From: Pannonibacter phragmitetus DSM 14782
GTDB taxonomy: Bacteria > Pseudomonadota > Alphaproteobacteria > Rhizobiales > Stappiaceae
DNA: 64,000 bases
Direction: 5' to 3'
NCBI RefSeq assembly: GCF_000382365.1
Contig: NZ_KB908228.1
Span: forward strand, 1-64,000
Shown here: positions 28,536-37,035 of the stretch, piece after piece
Layout of the letters: each line of letters begins with the position of its first letter
How positions within the stretch are numbered: the first letter of the stretch is position 1
Notes under the pieces: model-generated
What the model was told of the DNA's origin: nothing
Database searches by the model: none
The model's input: only the letters and a program-made list of their open reading frames with translations
Translations under genes and position numbers: made by a program

Positions 28536-28706
28536 GGCTCCCTCCTGTCATGCGCACACAGTGGGCCGGAGGCAGCGGCCCGCGCCTCACACCTAGCTGT
28601 CTTAGGCTGCTTTGGCTATTGAAAACCGGACTGTTTCAGGCTCTGGCAGCAAGTTTTCACATGCCGGTTGCGGCACTGCACCATAGCGGATGGACAGGTG
28701 GCAGGC

Positions 28707-29024
28707 TCAACCCGGCTGGCAGCCCTTCAGGGCCTCCACCTGCCGGACAGCAGCCAGATAATCCCTCACCTGCGCGGCCAGAATCCCTTCATCCGGCGAC
28801 AGGCATCTCCTGTTGCGGAAAAAGGCGCGCTGCTCGCGCTCACCGCGCGGACAGACGCCGCCATCGGCCCGGATCTTCTCGCGCAGATACCAGAGCTGAT
28901 CGCAGGCAAGGCGTTCCAGTTCCTCAGGGGACTTCTGCATGTTGCGCCGCTGCTCGGCCGAAACAAATCCGGCCAGCATGCCGCCGAGCATCACGATCAG
29001 GATGGCAAAGCCTATGCGCCGCAT
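28707..29024 (-). CDS. Small exported YARHG-like protein
   Basis: A 105-residue protein with a signal peptide (MRRIGFAILIVMLGG ... VSA) and a mature part with four Cys in the pattern C-W-YLREKI ... C ... RRC ... KGC, which resembles the YARHG domain of extracellular proteins. The function of the domain is not established. The ATG at 29024 has GGGGAGG six bases before it, which settles the start against an in-frame upstream extension. Confidence 0.65.
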   Translation of the reverse strand: MRRIGFAILIVMLGGMLAGFVSAEQRRNMQKSPEELERLACDQLWYLREKIRADGGVCPRGEREQRAFFRNRRCLSPDEGILAAQVRDYLAAVRQVEALKGCQPG

Positions 29025-29183
29025 GGAGAACCTCCCCTTTTGCCAGGCTGCATATCCAGAAACACACGGGTTTTGTGGCAAGGATGCGGCGGCAGGCAAA
29101 GACAAGGAGGAACCGCTGCACCAGCCGGAAAAGCATAAAGCCGCCGAGGTTTCCCACCGGCGGCTGTTAGCCTTTTGAAGAAA

Positions 29184-29268
29184 TGGTGCGGTCGAGAAGA
29201 CTCGAACTTCCACGGGTTGCCCCACAGCGACCTCAACGCTGCGCGTCTACCAATTCCGCCACGACCGC
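29184..29268 (-). tRNA. tRNA-Leu (anticodon GAG)
   Basis: The minus strand folds as a class II tRNA: acceptor GCGGTCG / CGACCGC, GGTAGAC in the D loop, anticodon loop TTGAGGT, a long variable arm TGGGGCAACCCGTG, T loop TTCGAGT and an encoded CCA end. GAG reads CUC and CUU leucine codons. Confidence 0.97.
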
Positions 29269-29485
29269 GATTTCTTCATTTCCCCGGCGCAATCAGCGTC
29301 GAGGCGCCCCATGTAGCAAATCGGATTCTGGGGCGCAAGGGGCATCATCGCATTATTTTGAATCTGTCCGAAAATGCCGCGAGCCTGTGGGTAACTTTTT
29401 ATCCAAGCCCCGGAAATTCAACGGATTTCCAGGGAGAAACACGGGCATGGCAAACAGAACAAAACTACCCGAACGGCCTGCACAC

Positions 29486-29830
29486 TCACAATGGACCATC
29501 GGTGCGCATGGGCCGGACTTCCGGCGCACGCATGAGGACCTCGGTAATGGAGATGCCGATCCGCTCGCCCAGCAGCACTACCTGCCCCTTGGCCACCAGC
29601 GTGTTATTGGCATAGATGCTGACGTCATCCTCTTCGGCGACATCCAGGTCGATCACGGCGCCACGCCCCATGCGCAACAGCTGGTGCACCGGCATCTGTG
29701 TCGTGCCCAGCACCACGGAAATGTCGACGGTAATGTCATCGAATGTGGCCATTTTGCTTTTCCGTCCGGCCTTCCGCCTGTACAAGTCTGCAATCCTGAC
29801 GCCGTGGACCTGTTCAGGCCCCTCCGGCAT
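29486..29830 (-). CDS. fliN: FliN/YscQ-type flagellar motor switch (SpoA-domain) protein
   Basis: A 114-residue protein consisting of one SpoA domain: DITVDISVVLGTTQMPVHQLLRMGRGAVIDL, VSIYANNTLVAKGQVVLLGERIGISITEV. FliN forms the lower ring of the flagellar C-ring with FliM and FliG. No other flagellar genes are in the window, so this is either an isolated fliN or a FliN-like paralogue. Start: ATG 29830 with GGAAAGG, or ATG 29752, which would give an 88-residue protein. It diverges from lipB by 50 bases. Confidence 0.8.
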   Translation of the reverse strand: MPEGPEQVHGVRIADLYRRKAGRKSKMATFDDITVDISVVLGTTQMPVHQLLRMGRGAVIDLDVAEEDDVSIYANNTLVAKGQVVLLGERIGISITEVLMRAPEVRPMRTDGPL

Positions 29831-29880
29831 CTTGCCTTTCCCTCAGTTTAGCCTGACCACAGGGCGCAAAGCCACCGCCA

Positions 29881-30600
29881 ATGCAGCCTGACCCCATGCA
29901 GATCACCGGCCGTTCCGAACTCGTCCCCGATTTTCATCCCCTGCCCGGCAGCCCGGCGGTGGAATGGCGCATATCGGACGAGCCAGTTCCCTACGAGGAG
30001 GCCATGGCCTTCATGGAGAAGCGCGTCGAGGCGATTGCGGCGGGCGAGGCAGATGAATGCGTCTGGCTGCTGGAACACCCTCCTCTTTATACGGCCGGCA
30101 CCAGCGCAAGGCGCGAAGACCTGCTGATGCCGGACCGGTTCCCCGTCTATGACGCCGGGCGCGGCGGGCAATATACCTACCACGGGCCGGGCCAGCGCAT
30201 CGCCTATGTGATGCTGGACCTGAAGCGACGGCGGCAGGACATCCGCGCCTTCGTCGCGGCGCTGGAAGCCTGGGTCATCGGCTCGCTCTGGCAGCATCAT
30301 GTGCGCGGCGAGCGGCGGGAGGACCGGGTGGGCGTGTGGGTGCGCCGCCCGGACAAGGGGCCCGAGGTGGAGGACAAGATCGCGGCCATCGGCATCCGCG
30401 TGCGCAAGTGGGTCACCTTCCACGGCATCAGCCTGAATGTCGACCCGGATCTGGAGCATTTTTCCGGCATCGTACCCTGCGGCGTGGCGCAGCACGGCGT
30501 GACCAGCCTTGTCGATCTGGGCCTGCCGGTGACGCTTCCCGAGGTCGATATTGTTCTGCGGCAGGAATTTGAAAAGCTGTTTGGCGCATCAGCCAGATAA
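29881..30600 (+). CDS. lipB: Octanoyltransferase LipB
   Basis: LipB moves octanoyl from acyl carrier protein to the lipoyl domains of 2-oxoacid dehydrogenases and GcvH, the first step of lipoate synthesis. The 239-residue protein has [11 protein letters not shown], the substrate-binding [17 protein letters not shown] region and the catalytic cysteine in [17 protein letters not shown]. The start may be 29881 or 29896; the spacing to a ribosome site is poor for both. Confidence 0.94.
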   Translation: MQPDPMQITGRSELVPDFHPLPGSPAVEWRISDEPVPYEEAMAFMEKRVEAIAAGEADECVWLLEHPPLYTAGTSARREDLLMPDRFPVYDAGRGGQYTYHGPGQRIAYVMLDLKRRRQDIRAFVAALEAWVIGSLWQHHVRGERREDRVGVWVRRPDKGPEVEDKIAAIGIRVRKWVTFHGISLNVDPDLEHFSGIVPCGVAQHGVTSLVDLGLPVTLPEVDIVLRQEFEKLFGASAR

Positions 30601-30626
30601 CCCGGTGAATTGAAAGCCGCCTAATC

Positions 30627-30660
30627 AAATAAATTCGCCAGAGGTAGGCGATATTTATTT
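30627..30660 (+). terminator. Terminator after lipB
   Basis: A dyad with TCGCC / GGCGA core and AAATAAAT / ATTTATTT flanks lies 27 bases past the lipB stop. The remainder up to 30780 is unusually AT-rich and carries the promoter region of the 5'-nucleotidase gene. Confidence 0.65.
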
Positions 30661-30780
30661 AATTAGAAAAATATATTTCAAAACCAGAACTTCGGAAAAC
30701 CTGTCACATTAAGTTCAATCATAGATCATAGCTCTTCGCGGCCCGCTATTTCGCGAGTACTACCCAGGAGAGTAGATCTC

Positions 30781-32796
30781 ATGTCTACGACTGCACAAAA
30801 CATGAGCCGCCGCGGCTTTCTCAAGTCGGCCACAGCCGCCGCAGGCGTTGCCGCCCTGTCCACAATGATCGTCTTCCGCGCCAATGCCGCTGCGGGATCT
30901 GGCGAACTGTTGATGAGCCCGGCCACCCCGAATCCCCAGGGCGCATTCGAGCGCCTGTTCCTGCTCAAGGGCGATCCTTTGGCCGGTCCAGTCCGCGCCA
31001 TCGTCACGGAAACCGGCAATCCGGTGCCTGCCCCTTCGCTCGCTCCGGGCGAACGCCGTGTGCTGCGCCTGATGCATTTCAACGACATGCACAACCACCT
31101 GACCGACCAGCATAGCAAGAAGGGCGACACGCACCGCCTGTCGCAGATGGTCAAGCTGGTTCGTGAGACCCGCGCAGGTGCCGGCGACTCGGAAGCTGTG
31201 TTCTTCGTATCCGTTGGCGATGATCACACCGGCTCGGTGTTTGATGAACTTGTCGGCTGGTCCCCGGAAGACTTCGTCACCGATCCGGCATACCGCGCCT
31301 ATTCCGCCGCCGGCCTCGACATCGCCGTTCTTGGCAACCACGAGTTCGACCGTGGTGCGGAGCTGCTGCGCATGGGGCTGAAGCGCGATGCCACCTTCCC
31401 GGTGCTCTCGGCCAATGTGCATGGCTCGGCCTTCCTCGCCCGCGATGAGGATTATGTCTGCGCCGCCATTGCCGAGGCCAAGGGCCTGCGTGTCGGCTTC
31501 ATCGGCCTGACCACTGCCGTGGACACCCGCGTTGGCCAGCCCTCCGACCCCAGCCTTGCCGTCGCGAGCCCGGTGGAGGCCATCCGCAACGTGCTGCCGG
31601 CTGTCGCCGAGGTCTGTGACGTCGTAGTGATCCTGTCTCACTGCGGCTTTGGTTCAGGCTCGCACCGGTCGGGCAAGGCCGGTGCGGCACGCATGATCGG
31701 CGAAGGCGACCTGGACATTGCGGCTGCGGCCGGTCCTCTGACCAGCAAGCCGATTGTGCTGCTGGGCGGCCACTCACACACAATGCTCAACAGCGGCGGC
31801 ATCGACACGGACAATGTTGTCGAGGGCGTTCTCATTGCGCAGGCCGAAGCCAACGGCAAGTTCCTGGGCGACATCAGCATGTCCATCGCGGCCGAGAACG
31901 GCCGCAAGGCCTGGTTCTCGTCCGTCAGCCTGCATCCGGTCAAGAACCGCGACGACCGCGTCAAGGCGGATGAGCCGTCCTATGCCGCTCTGGAGCATGA
32001 GGGGGACTATGACGCTGCCTTTGAGGCAGAGACCATTGCACCGCTGCTGAAGGCCCTCGATTCCAAACTGGCCGAGGAGATCGGTCAGGTTGCCAGCGAT
32101 GAACTCGTCTCGACCGAGCGCACCCTCGCAGACCGCTATATCCGTGAAGTGGCCATCGCCAATTTCATGAATGACGCTCTGGTCCAGCGCTCCTCGACGT
32201 TCCCGGGAGGCCAGATCGACATTGCTCTCTTCAATGCCACCGGCCTGCAGACCGGCATCAGCCAGGGTCCGCTGACGTTCAAGGCCTGGTATGATGTCAT
32301 GCCCTATGCGGACAATGTGCATGTCGCCACCATGACGGGTGCGCAGATCCTCGAGATGCTGGACAACAATGCCAAGCGCTTCGTGCGGCCAGAGGAACTG
32401 ACGGCAGGCACGCTGGACCTCACCCAGTTCGTGTCCCGCGGTCTTCTGCATTTCTCGAGCGCCCTGCGCTACCGGGTTGACCTCGGGGCCTCGGCTGCAC
32501 AGGCCAAGGCCGTGGATGTCACGATCGCCGGCACACCCATAGGGGACGTGCTCGACAAGACATACAAGGTGGCATTCAACACCTATGTCTCGCTCGGAGC
32601 CTTTGGGGAAGCCTGGAATGGCAAACCGGTCTCCGGCGGCGTGCCCGGCGATATTCCCAGCATGGATCTTCGCAAGCTCGATTACGACCATACGGGCCTC
32701 GTGTACCGCAACGAGATCATTGCTCATATTCGTGACCTGAAGGTCATTTCAGCAGAAACCGGCGCCCGACTTGACGGGCGGCTTGCCATCGGCTGA
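30781..32796 (+). CDS. Tat-exported bifunctional UDP-sugar hydrolase / 5'-nucleotidase family protein
   Basis: A 671-residue periplasmic metallophosphoesterase. The N-terminus has a twin-arginine signal SRRGFLK and an A-rich h-region. The calcineurin-like domain (about 95-370) has the metal-site blocks MHFNDMHNHL, VSVGDDHTG, GNHEFDRG, ILSHCG and LGGHSH. The C-terminal 5'-nucleotidase domain (about 420-640) has FNATGLQTGI and the substrate loop region ending LVYRNEII. It probably releases nucleosides and phosphate from nucleotides. AGGAG precedes the ATG. Its TGA stop lies inside a short repeat copy. Confidence 0.88.
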   Translation: MSTTAQNMSRRGFLKSATAAAGVAALSTMIVFRANAAAGSGELLMSPATPNPQGAFERLFLLKGDPLAGPVRAIVTETGNPVPAPSLAPGERRVLRLMHFNDMHNHLTDQHSKKGDTHRLSQMVKLVRETRAGAGDSEAVFFVSVGDDHTGSVFDELVGWSPEDFVTDPAYRAYSAAGLDIAVLGNHEFDRGAELLRMGLKRDATFPVLSANVHGSAFLARDEDYVCAAIAEAKGLRVGFIGLTTAVDTRVGQPSDPSLAVASPVEAIRNVLPAVAEVCDVVVILSHCGFGSGSHRSGKAGAARMIGEGDLDIAAAAGPLTSKPIVLLGGHSHTMLNSGGIDTDNVVEGVLIAQAEANGKFLGDISMSIAAENGRKAWFSSVSLHPVKNRDDRVKADEPSYAALEHEGDYDAAFEAETIAPLLKALDSKLAEEIGQVASDELVSTERTLADRYIREVAIANFMNDALVQRSSTFPGGQIDIALFNATGLQTGISQGPLTFKAWYDVMPYADNVHVATMTGAQILEMLDNNAKRFVRPEELTAGTLDLTQFVSRGLLHFSSALRYRVDLGASAAQAKAVDVTIAGTPIGDVLDKTYKVAFNTYVSLGAFGEAWNGKPVSGGVPGDIPSMDLRKLDYDHTGLVYRNEIIAHIRDLKVISAETGARLDGRLAIG

Positions 32797-32812
32797 CGCA
32801 TCGCGCCTTGAA
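32792..32812 (+). repeat. Short extragenic repeat, copy B (degenerate)
   Basis: A partial copy of the element at 33770-33796, sharing GCTGACGCATC-R-CGCCTTG with one substitution. It overlaps the TGA stop codon of the 5'-nucleotidase gene. Confidence 0.55.
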
Positions 32813-33116
32813 GTGCGCAAGCCTTTGCGGCGCAAGACCCGCATCCCAACAAGCTGTCCGGGAGCCCCCCCCCCGGACAGCACCAGCGGCGCCTCATCGC
32901 TCTCAGGGCATGATGCCCTCGCGCCCGGCCCTTCGGATCTGCATCAGGCAAAGCATGCCCTTGTGCAAAACACCGGAAACCCGGGCTGCGGCGCAAGCCT
33001 GCCGCAAGGTTCATCAGCATATATAGCAAGGGTCTGCTGAATTTTGTGCTGGCAACTTTGGGGGCGGGCACGAATTTACGCCGCCTGCGACCTCTTTACG
33101 GAGATCTTTGCCGCTC
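32813..33116. other. Gene-free region with a C-rich hairpin and a palindrome
   Basis: No gene is seen. A CTGTCCGGG / CCCGGACAG stem (32854-32880) encloses a C tract but has no T tail. A 15-base palindrome AGGGCATGATGCCCT lies near 32906-32920. The end of the region must hold the promoter of the next gene. Confidence 0.45.
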
Positions 33117-33761
33117 ATGGACCTGGTGTCACCAAGCCCCACGCGTACCGAATACATCCATGATGACCGGACCCAGACGCGCGTCGCCATGGTCATCATC
33201 GGGTTCGGAGCGGCTGCCTGTGTTGTGGGAAGCCTGATGGCGAACAGCATCTGGCCGGCGGCTCTCGCCAGTCTGATTTCCGGCTCCATCATTCTGCGGC
33301 TTCACCTTCAGACGGCCCGCACCCGGGTGATCTTCGATACGCACGGCAACAAACTGCTACTGGAACACCGCACGCCCTCCGGACGGCTGCTGGGCAGCGG
33401 CCGCTATGAGCTTTCCAGCCTGGAAAATGTCATCGCCGAGAAGGCTGGCCCCTTGCACAATTTCATGTCCCGCAAGGTTTGGCAGCGGCCGGTTATGATC
33501 ATCGCGGGCCAGCGCGTCCCCCTCACCTACCGCAGCTTCGAAACAGGCAGCGGCACGCAAGAAATCGTCACGCAGTTGCGTGACCGCTTCGGCCTGCCCC
33601 GCTCCGCCCGTTATGCTGCGGAACAGGAAGACACGGGCCACATCGAGGTCAAACAGCCCCGCGCCAGCCGGGAGGCAAAAGCGGACGAGGACGAAGACAA
33701 CATGAGCGCCATCGCGAAGCGTGCCCGGGCCATCCGCGAGCAGAGCCTCGGAGACGCGTAA
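33117..33761 (+). CDS. Two-pass membrane protein of unknown function
   Basis: A 214-residue protein with two adjacent hydrophobic segments (about residues 24-60), a basic/beta-rich cytosolic middle region and a charged tail ending in KRARAIREQSLGDA. No family is recognised. GGAG lies upstream; a TTG at 33108 is the alternative start. It stands alone between two gene-free regions, each carrying a copy of the short repeat. Confidence 0.6.
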   Translation: MDLVSPSPTRTEYIHDDRTQTRVAMVIIGFGAAACVVGSLMANSIWPAALASLISGSIILRLHLQTARTRVIFDTHGNKLLLEHRTPSGRLLGSGRYELSSLENVIAEKAGPLHNFMSRKVWQRPVMIIAGQRVPLTYRSFETGSGTQEIVTQLRDRFGLPRSARYAAEQEDTGHIEVKQPRASREAKADEDEDNMSAIAKRARAIREQSLGDA

Positions 33762-33769
33762 TATCAAGG

Positions 33770-33796
33770 CTTTCGATGCTGACGCATCACGCCTTG
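33770..33796 (+). repeat. Short extragenic palindromic repeat, copy A
   Basis: A 27-base unit repeated exactly in inverted orientation at 50686-50712. It can fold into a hairpin with GATGC-tgac-GCATC as core and, with flanking bases, AAGGC / GCCTT as outer pairs. It lies directly after a stop codon. Confidence 0.75.
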
Positions 33797-34140
33797 GCAT
33801 TGCACAGGCGCAGCACAGGCCTGACCAACTCCCGGTGTGTGAAACTCATCAAGAGTTTGTATGCAGCCACTGCGGCCGCTACCGTTCTTCTTATCTGAGC
33901 CCTTGGCCTGCAGGTTTTCCTGAAAGGGCGGCGGCGCCTGCCGGTCATCACAGACTTCAGAACGAGCTTTAACGGCCGCCGCACCAAGCAGCGCGCCGCC
34001 TGCCGTGTTTTGCACACTGCGCCGTGCCCCCGCCATCTCAAGCTGCAGAACTCGGCACTCAGTCCTGCGTATAAGGTTAGCCAGATCAGGAAAACTCCTG
34101 ATTCCGCTGAGTTTCCTGCCTATTCCCACCCCTCCAGGCC

Positions 34141-34160
34141 GTTTAATACTACTATTAAAC
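34141..34160. promoter_or_regulatory. Dyad upstream of the chemoreceptor gene, possible operator
   Basis: GTTTAAT-actact-ATTAAAC is a perfect seven-base inverted repeat in an AT-rich stretch 130 bases upstream of the chemoreceptor start. A regulator binding site is one reading; a weak hairpin is the other. Confidence 0.35.
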
Positions 34161-34290
34161 TCTCAAACGCATCGAAGTGACAGACAAAAGACACAAGCGT
34201 TTATTCAGTTTTAAGCATCATCAGTCAAATAGTGCCGAGGAGGAAAGTACCGGAATCACCGTGACCACCAGCCAGAGAGAAACTTCGACG

Positions 34291-36252
34291 ATGACGCAGA
34301 TTGACAAATCCGGCCGCCGCCGCAGTCTCATGACCAGGATCCTTGCGGCAACAGCCGCTTCGATCCTCGGAATTTTCGCCATCTTCGCCCTCTACAATGA
34401 CATCGTCATGCGCGAGCAGACGGAAGAGCGCGTGAACAGCAACCTGTCGATGGTTGGCAGTTCCGTTGCGAAAAGCGTGTCGAACTGGCTGACGGGCCGC
34501 ACGATGCTGACCGAATTCGCCATGCAGTCGCTGGGGGCAAAGCCCGCTTCCGAAATGGCGCCGGAACAGTTCAACGTTCCTCTGCTGACCTCCACCTTCC
34601 TCATGACCTATTACGGCAACTCGGAAGGCCAGTTCTTCCAGTGGCCGCCGTCACCGCTTCCTGAAGGCTATGACCCGCGCAAGCGCCCCTGGTACAAGGC
34701 TGCCGCCTCCTTCGGCAAGCTGACGCTGACCGAGCCCTATATCGCGGCCTCTTCGGGTGAGCTGAACATCACTGCCGCCGCCCCGCGCTACCAGAATGGC
34801 CAGATGGTGGGCGTTGTCGGTTCCGATTTTTCCATCCAGATGCTGGACCAGATGCTGAAGGACGCCAATCTGGGCGACCTCGGCTTCCTCTTCATCACCG
34901 ACAAGTCCGGCAAGGTGCTGATCCACGCCAATCAGGACCTGATCGGCAAGACCCTCGCCGATATCTATCCCGGCGCGCAGGTTTCCACCGGTGTCATGCA
35001 GGACGTGGACAGCGCCGAGGGCGCGCGCCTGCTCGGCTTCCAGCCTATTGCAGGATTGCCGGGCGTCGACTGGTATGTGGCAATGTCCATCGACAAGGGC
35101 GTTGCCTTTGCCGAGCTGTCCGACTTCCGCCAGTCCACGCTGATTGCAACGCTGGCTGCCGTTGCCATCATGCTGGCGCTCATCGGCACCCTGTTCCGCA
35201 ACTGGCTGGCACGCCCTCTGGGCAGCATCACCGGCGCCATGAGCCGCATTGCCGAAGGTGACCTCACCGTTGCCATCCCCGGCCTTGGCCGCAATGACGA
35301 GATCGGCGCCATTGCCGGTGCCGTGCAGGTGTTCAAGGATCATTCCCTGGAGCGCGAGCGGCTGGAAGCAGCCCAGAGTGCCGAACAGGAGGCCAAGCAG
35401 CGCCGTGCTGAAGCGGTGGATCGCATGATCAACGCCTTCGCCTCGGAAGTAGGCTCTGCCCTGCAGACGGTCAGTTCCGCAACGCAAAATGTGGTTTCCA
35501 CCGCACGCCAGCTGACCCAGACCTCCGAATCCAGCTCGGAAGGGGCCAATCTCGCCGCGGCTGCATCCGAGGAAGCTGCCGCGAACGTCCGCTCGGTGGC
35601 AGCCGCTTCCGAAGAGCTAAACTCCTCGATTGCCGAGATCGCCCGCCGGGTGGAGCATTCCAACGAGATCGCCAACCGCGCCTCGGATGCCGCCACCGAG
35701 ACGAACCAGACGGTTCAAAGCCTGGTGCAGACGACGGACAAGATCAGCCAGATCGTCAAGCTCATCAATGACATTGCAGCCCAGACCAACCTTCTGGCGC
35801 TCAATGCCACCATCGAGGCAGCCCGTGCGGGTGATGCGGGCAAGGGCTTTGCGGTCGTGGCAACGGAAGTGAAGTCTCTGGCCAACCAGACCGCTTCGGC
35901 CACGGAAGAAATCGCCACGCAGATCCAGGCGATGCAGGCCGTGTCCAATCAGGCCGCCATGGCCATCGGCAGCATCGCCGATGTCATCGGCCAGATGACC
36001 CACATCTCCACCGACATCTCCGCCGCCGTAACCCAGCAGAGCGGTGCCACCACCGAGATTTCCCGCTCGGTGCATGAAGTGGCAACCGGCACGCAGAATG
36101 TCTCGGAAACCCTGAGCCATGTGTCGCGCGGGGCCAGCGAGACGGGCGAGAGCGCGCAGGTTCTGCTCGACGTTGCCACCCAGCTGACCCAGCAGACCGG
36201 CAACCTGCGCCAGCGCATCGACGCCTTCTTCGCCGAGATCCGCGCCGCCTGA
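34291..36252 (+). CDS. Methyl-accepting chemotaxis protein with dCache sensor domain
   Basis: A 653-residue chemoreceptor. A first membrane segment (about residues 14-34) precedes a periplasmic dCache domain (about 45-285, with [12 protein letters not shown]), a second segment (about 290-315), a HAMP domain ([23 protein letters not shown]) and the long signalling helix with the conserved hairpin tip [28 protein letters not shown] region. It lacks a C-terminal CheR-tethering pentapeptide. Start at ATG 34291; GTG 34261 is possible. The ligand is unknown; dCache domains often bind amino acids or organic acids. Confidence 0.93.
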   Translation: MTQIDKSGRRRSLMTRILAATAASILGIFAIFALYNDIVMREQTEERVNSNLSMVGSSVAKSVSNWLTGRTMLTEFAMQSLGAKPASEMAPEQFNVPLLTSTFLMTYYGNSEGQFFQWPPSPLPEGYDPRKRPWYKAAASFGKLTLTEPYIAASSGELNITAAAPRYQNGQMVGVVGSDFSIQMLDQMLKDANLGDLGFLFITDKSGKVLIHANQDLIGKTLADIYPGAQVSTGVMQDVDSAEGARLLGFQPIAGLPGVDWYVAMSIDKGVAFAELSDFRQSTLIATLAAVAIMLALIGTLFRNWLARPLGSITGAMSRIAEGDLTVAIPGLGRNDEIGAIAGAVQVFKDHSLERERLEAAQSAEQEAKQRRAEAVDRMINAFASEVGSALQTVSSATQNVVSTARQLTQTSESSSEGANLAAAASEEAAANVRSVAAASEELNSSIAEIARRVEHSNEIANRASDAATETNQTVQSLVQTTDKISQIVKLINDIAAQTNLLALNATIEAARAGDAGKGFAVVATEVKSLANQTASATEEIATQIQAMQAVSNQAAMAIGSIADVIGQMTHISTDISAAVTQQSGATTEISRSVHEVATGTQNVSETLSHVSRGASETGESAQVLLDVATQLTQQTGNLRQRIDAFFAEIRAA

Positions 36253-36273
36253 GACAGGCGCAGGACAGACATG

Positions 36274-36302
36274 AAAAGGGCGGCCTCATCAGCCGCCCTT
36301 TT
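36274..36302. terminator. Bidirectional terminator after the chemoreceptor gene
   Basis: The eleven-base stem AAAAGGGCGGC / GCCGCCCTTTT with a seven-base loop lies between the converging chemoreceptor and GAF-protein genes. Confidence 0.9.
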
Positions 36303-36329
36303 CATTTTCAGGTCTGCCGGGAACCGGCG

Positions 36330-36788
36330 TCAGGCTTCCATCGGCACGCGGGCCATGGCGTCCAGCAGAGCAGCGCGGTGCTCTTCCACCAGCGCCTCCA
36401 GCTTCGCCACCCGCTCGGGCGTAAAATGCCCCTCGGCGTCCAGAATATTGACCGTGCCCACGACCGTCCCGCCGTCTGAAACGGGAATGTTCATGGCCGA
36501 ATGGCAGCCGAGCTGGTTGATGAGGGCGTGATCGGAAAAATACACCGCGAATTCCGGCGTCGTGTTGGCCACGAAGCTCTTCTGTTCGCCCAGCACGAGA
36601 TCGGTCCAGCCATCCGAACGCATCGGCTTGGTGCCGGACGCCGGGTATTCGGCCGGATGCGAGGTATAGGCGCGGCGGCTGAGGCCTGCCTTGCGGTCAA
36701 GAACCGTCACCGTGAAGAGGCGCGCGCCCACGGCGGTGCGGGCAGCCTCATGCAGGGCGGCAAAGACGGTATCGGGGGATGCGGTCAT
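36330..36788 (-). CDS. Stand-alone GAF-domain protein
   Basis: A 152-residue protein made of a single GAF domain, with the central NQLGCHSAMNIPVSDGGTVVGTVNIL stretch split by a conserved Cys/Ser pattern typical of small cytosolic GAF proteins. The ligand is not predictable. It could be a small-molecule or redox sensor; free methionine sulfoxide reductases share the fold, but their three-Cys arrangement is not present. No partner gene is adjacent. Confidence 0.75.
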   Translation of the reverse strand: MTASPDTVFAALHEAARTAVGARLFTVTVLDRKAGLSRRAYTSHPAEYPASGTKPMRSDGWTDLVLGEQKSFVANTTPEFAVYFSDHALINQLGCHSAMNIPVSDGGTVVGTVNILDAEGHFTPERVAKLEALVEEHRAALLDAMARVPMEA

Positions 36789-36864
36789 GATGGACTTCCG
36801 GGGCGTTGGGATGAGAGAGGGAAATGACGGGAGGTGGTGGTGTATTTTCCTTGAATCTCACCGG

Positions 36865-36969
36865 TGTCATCCCGGTTTGGCGCGCAGCGGCAAGACCGGG
36901 ATCCAGTAGGCCCGGCGCACGAGATGCGAATGCCTGGGGTACTGGATCCCCGCCTTCGCGGGGATGACA
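36865..36969. repeat. Composite palindromic extragenic element (REP-like)
   Basis: The element begins TGTCATCCC and ends with its complement GGGATGACA. Inside, ATCCCGGT/ACCGGGAT and ATCCCCGC/GCGGGGAT form two stem-loops, and GGATCCAGTA pairs with TACTGGATCC across the middle. The whole 105 bases thus have nested dyad symmetry, the build of REP/BIME-type repeats common between genes in alphaproteobacteria. It lies between the GAF gene start and the end of the ABC binding-protein gene. Confidence 0.75.
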
Positions 36970-37035
36970 ACGGTTGAGTGTCAGGCCCGGAGGGCAGCAC
37001 AGCCGCCCTCCGGAATCTCCTGCAGGCAGACTGCC

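Larger units (their letters stand above)
33762..34290. other. Gene-free region upstream of the chemoreceptor gene
   Basis: About 530 bases without a credible gene. It holds repeat copy A at 33770-33796, the dyad at 34141-34160 and an AGGAGG at 34238-34243 that could serve a GTG start at 34261. Confidence 0.45.

Noticed and set aside
30700-30780. Possible Pho box upstream of the 5'-nucleotidase
   Set aside because: CTGTCAC near 30704 resembles one half of a Pho box, but the second repeat at the right spacing is missing.
32854-32880. C-rich hairpin as a terminator of the 5'-nucleotidase gene
   Set aside because: The stem is good but no T tract follows on either strand, so it was noted in the gap description only.
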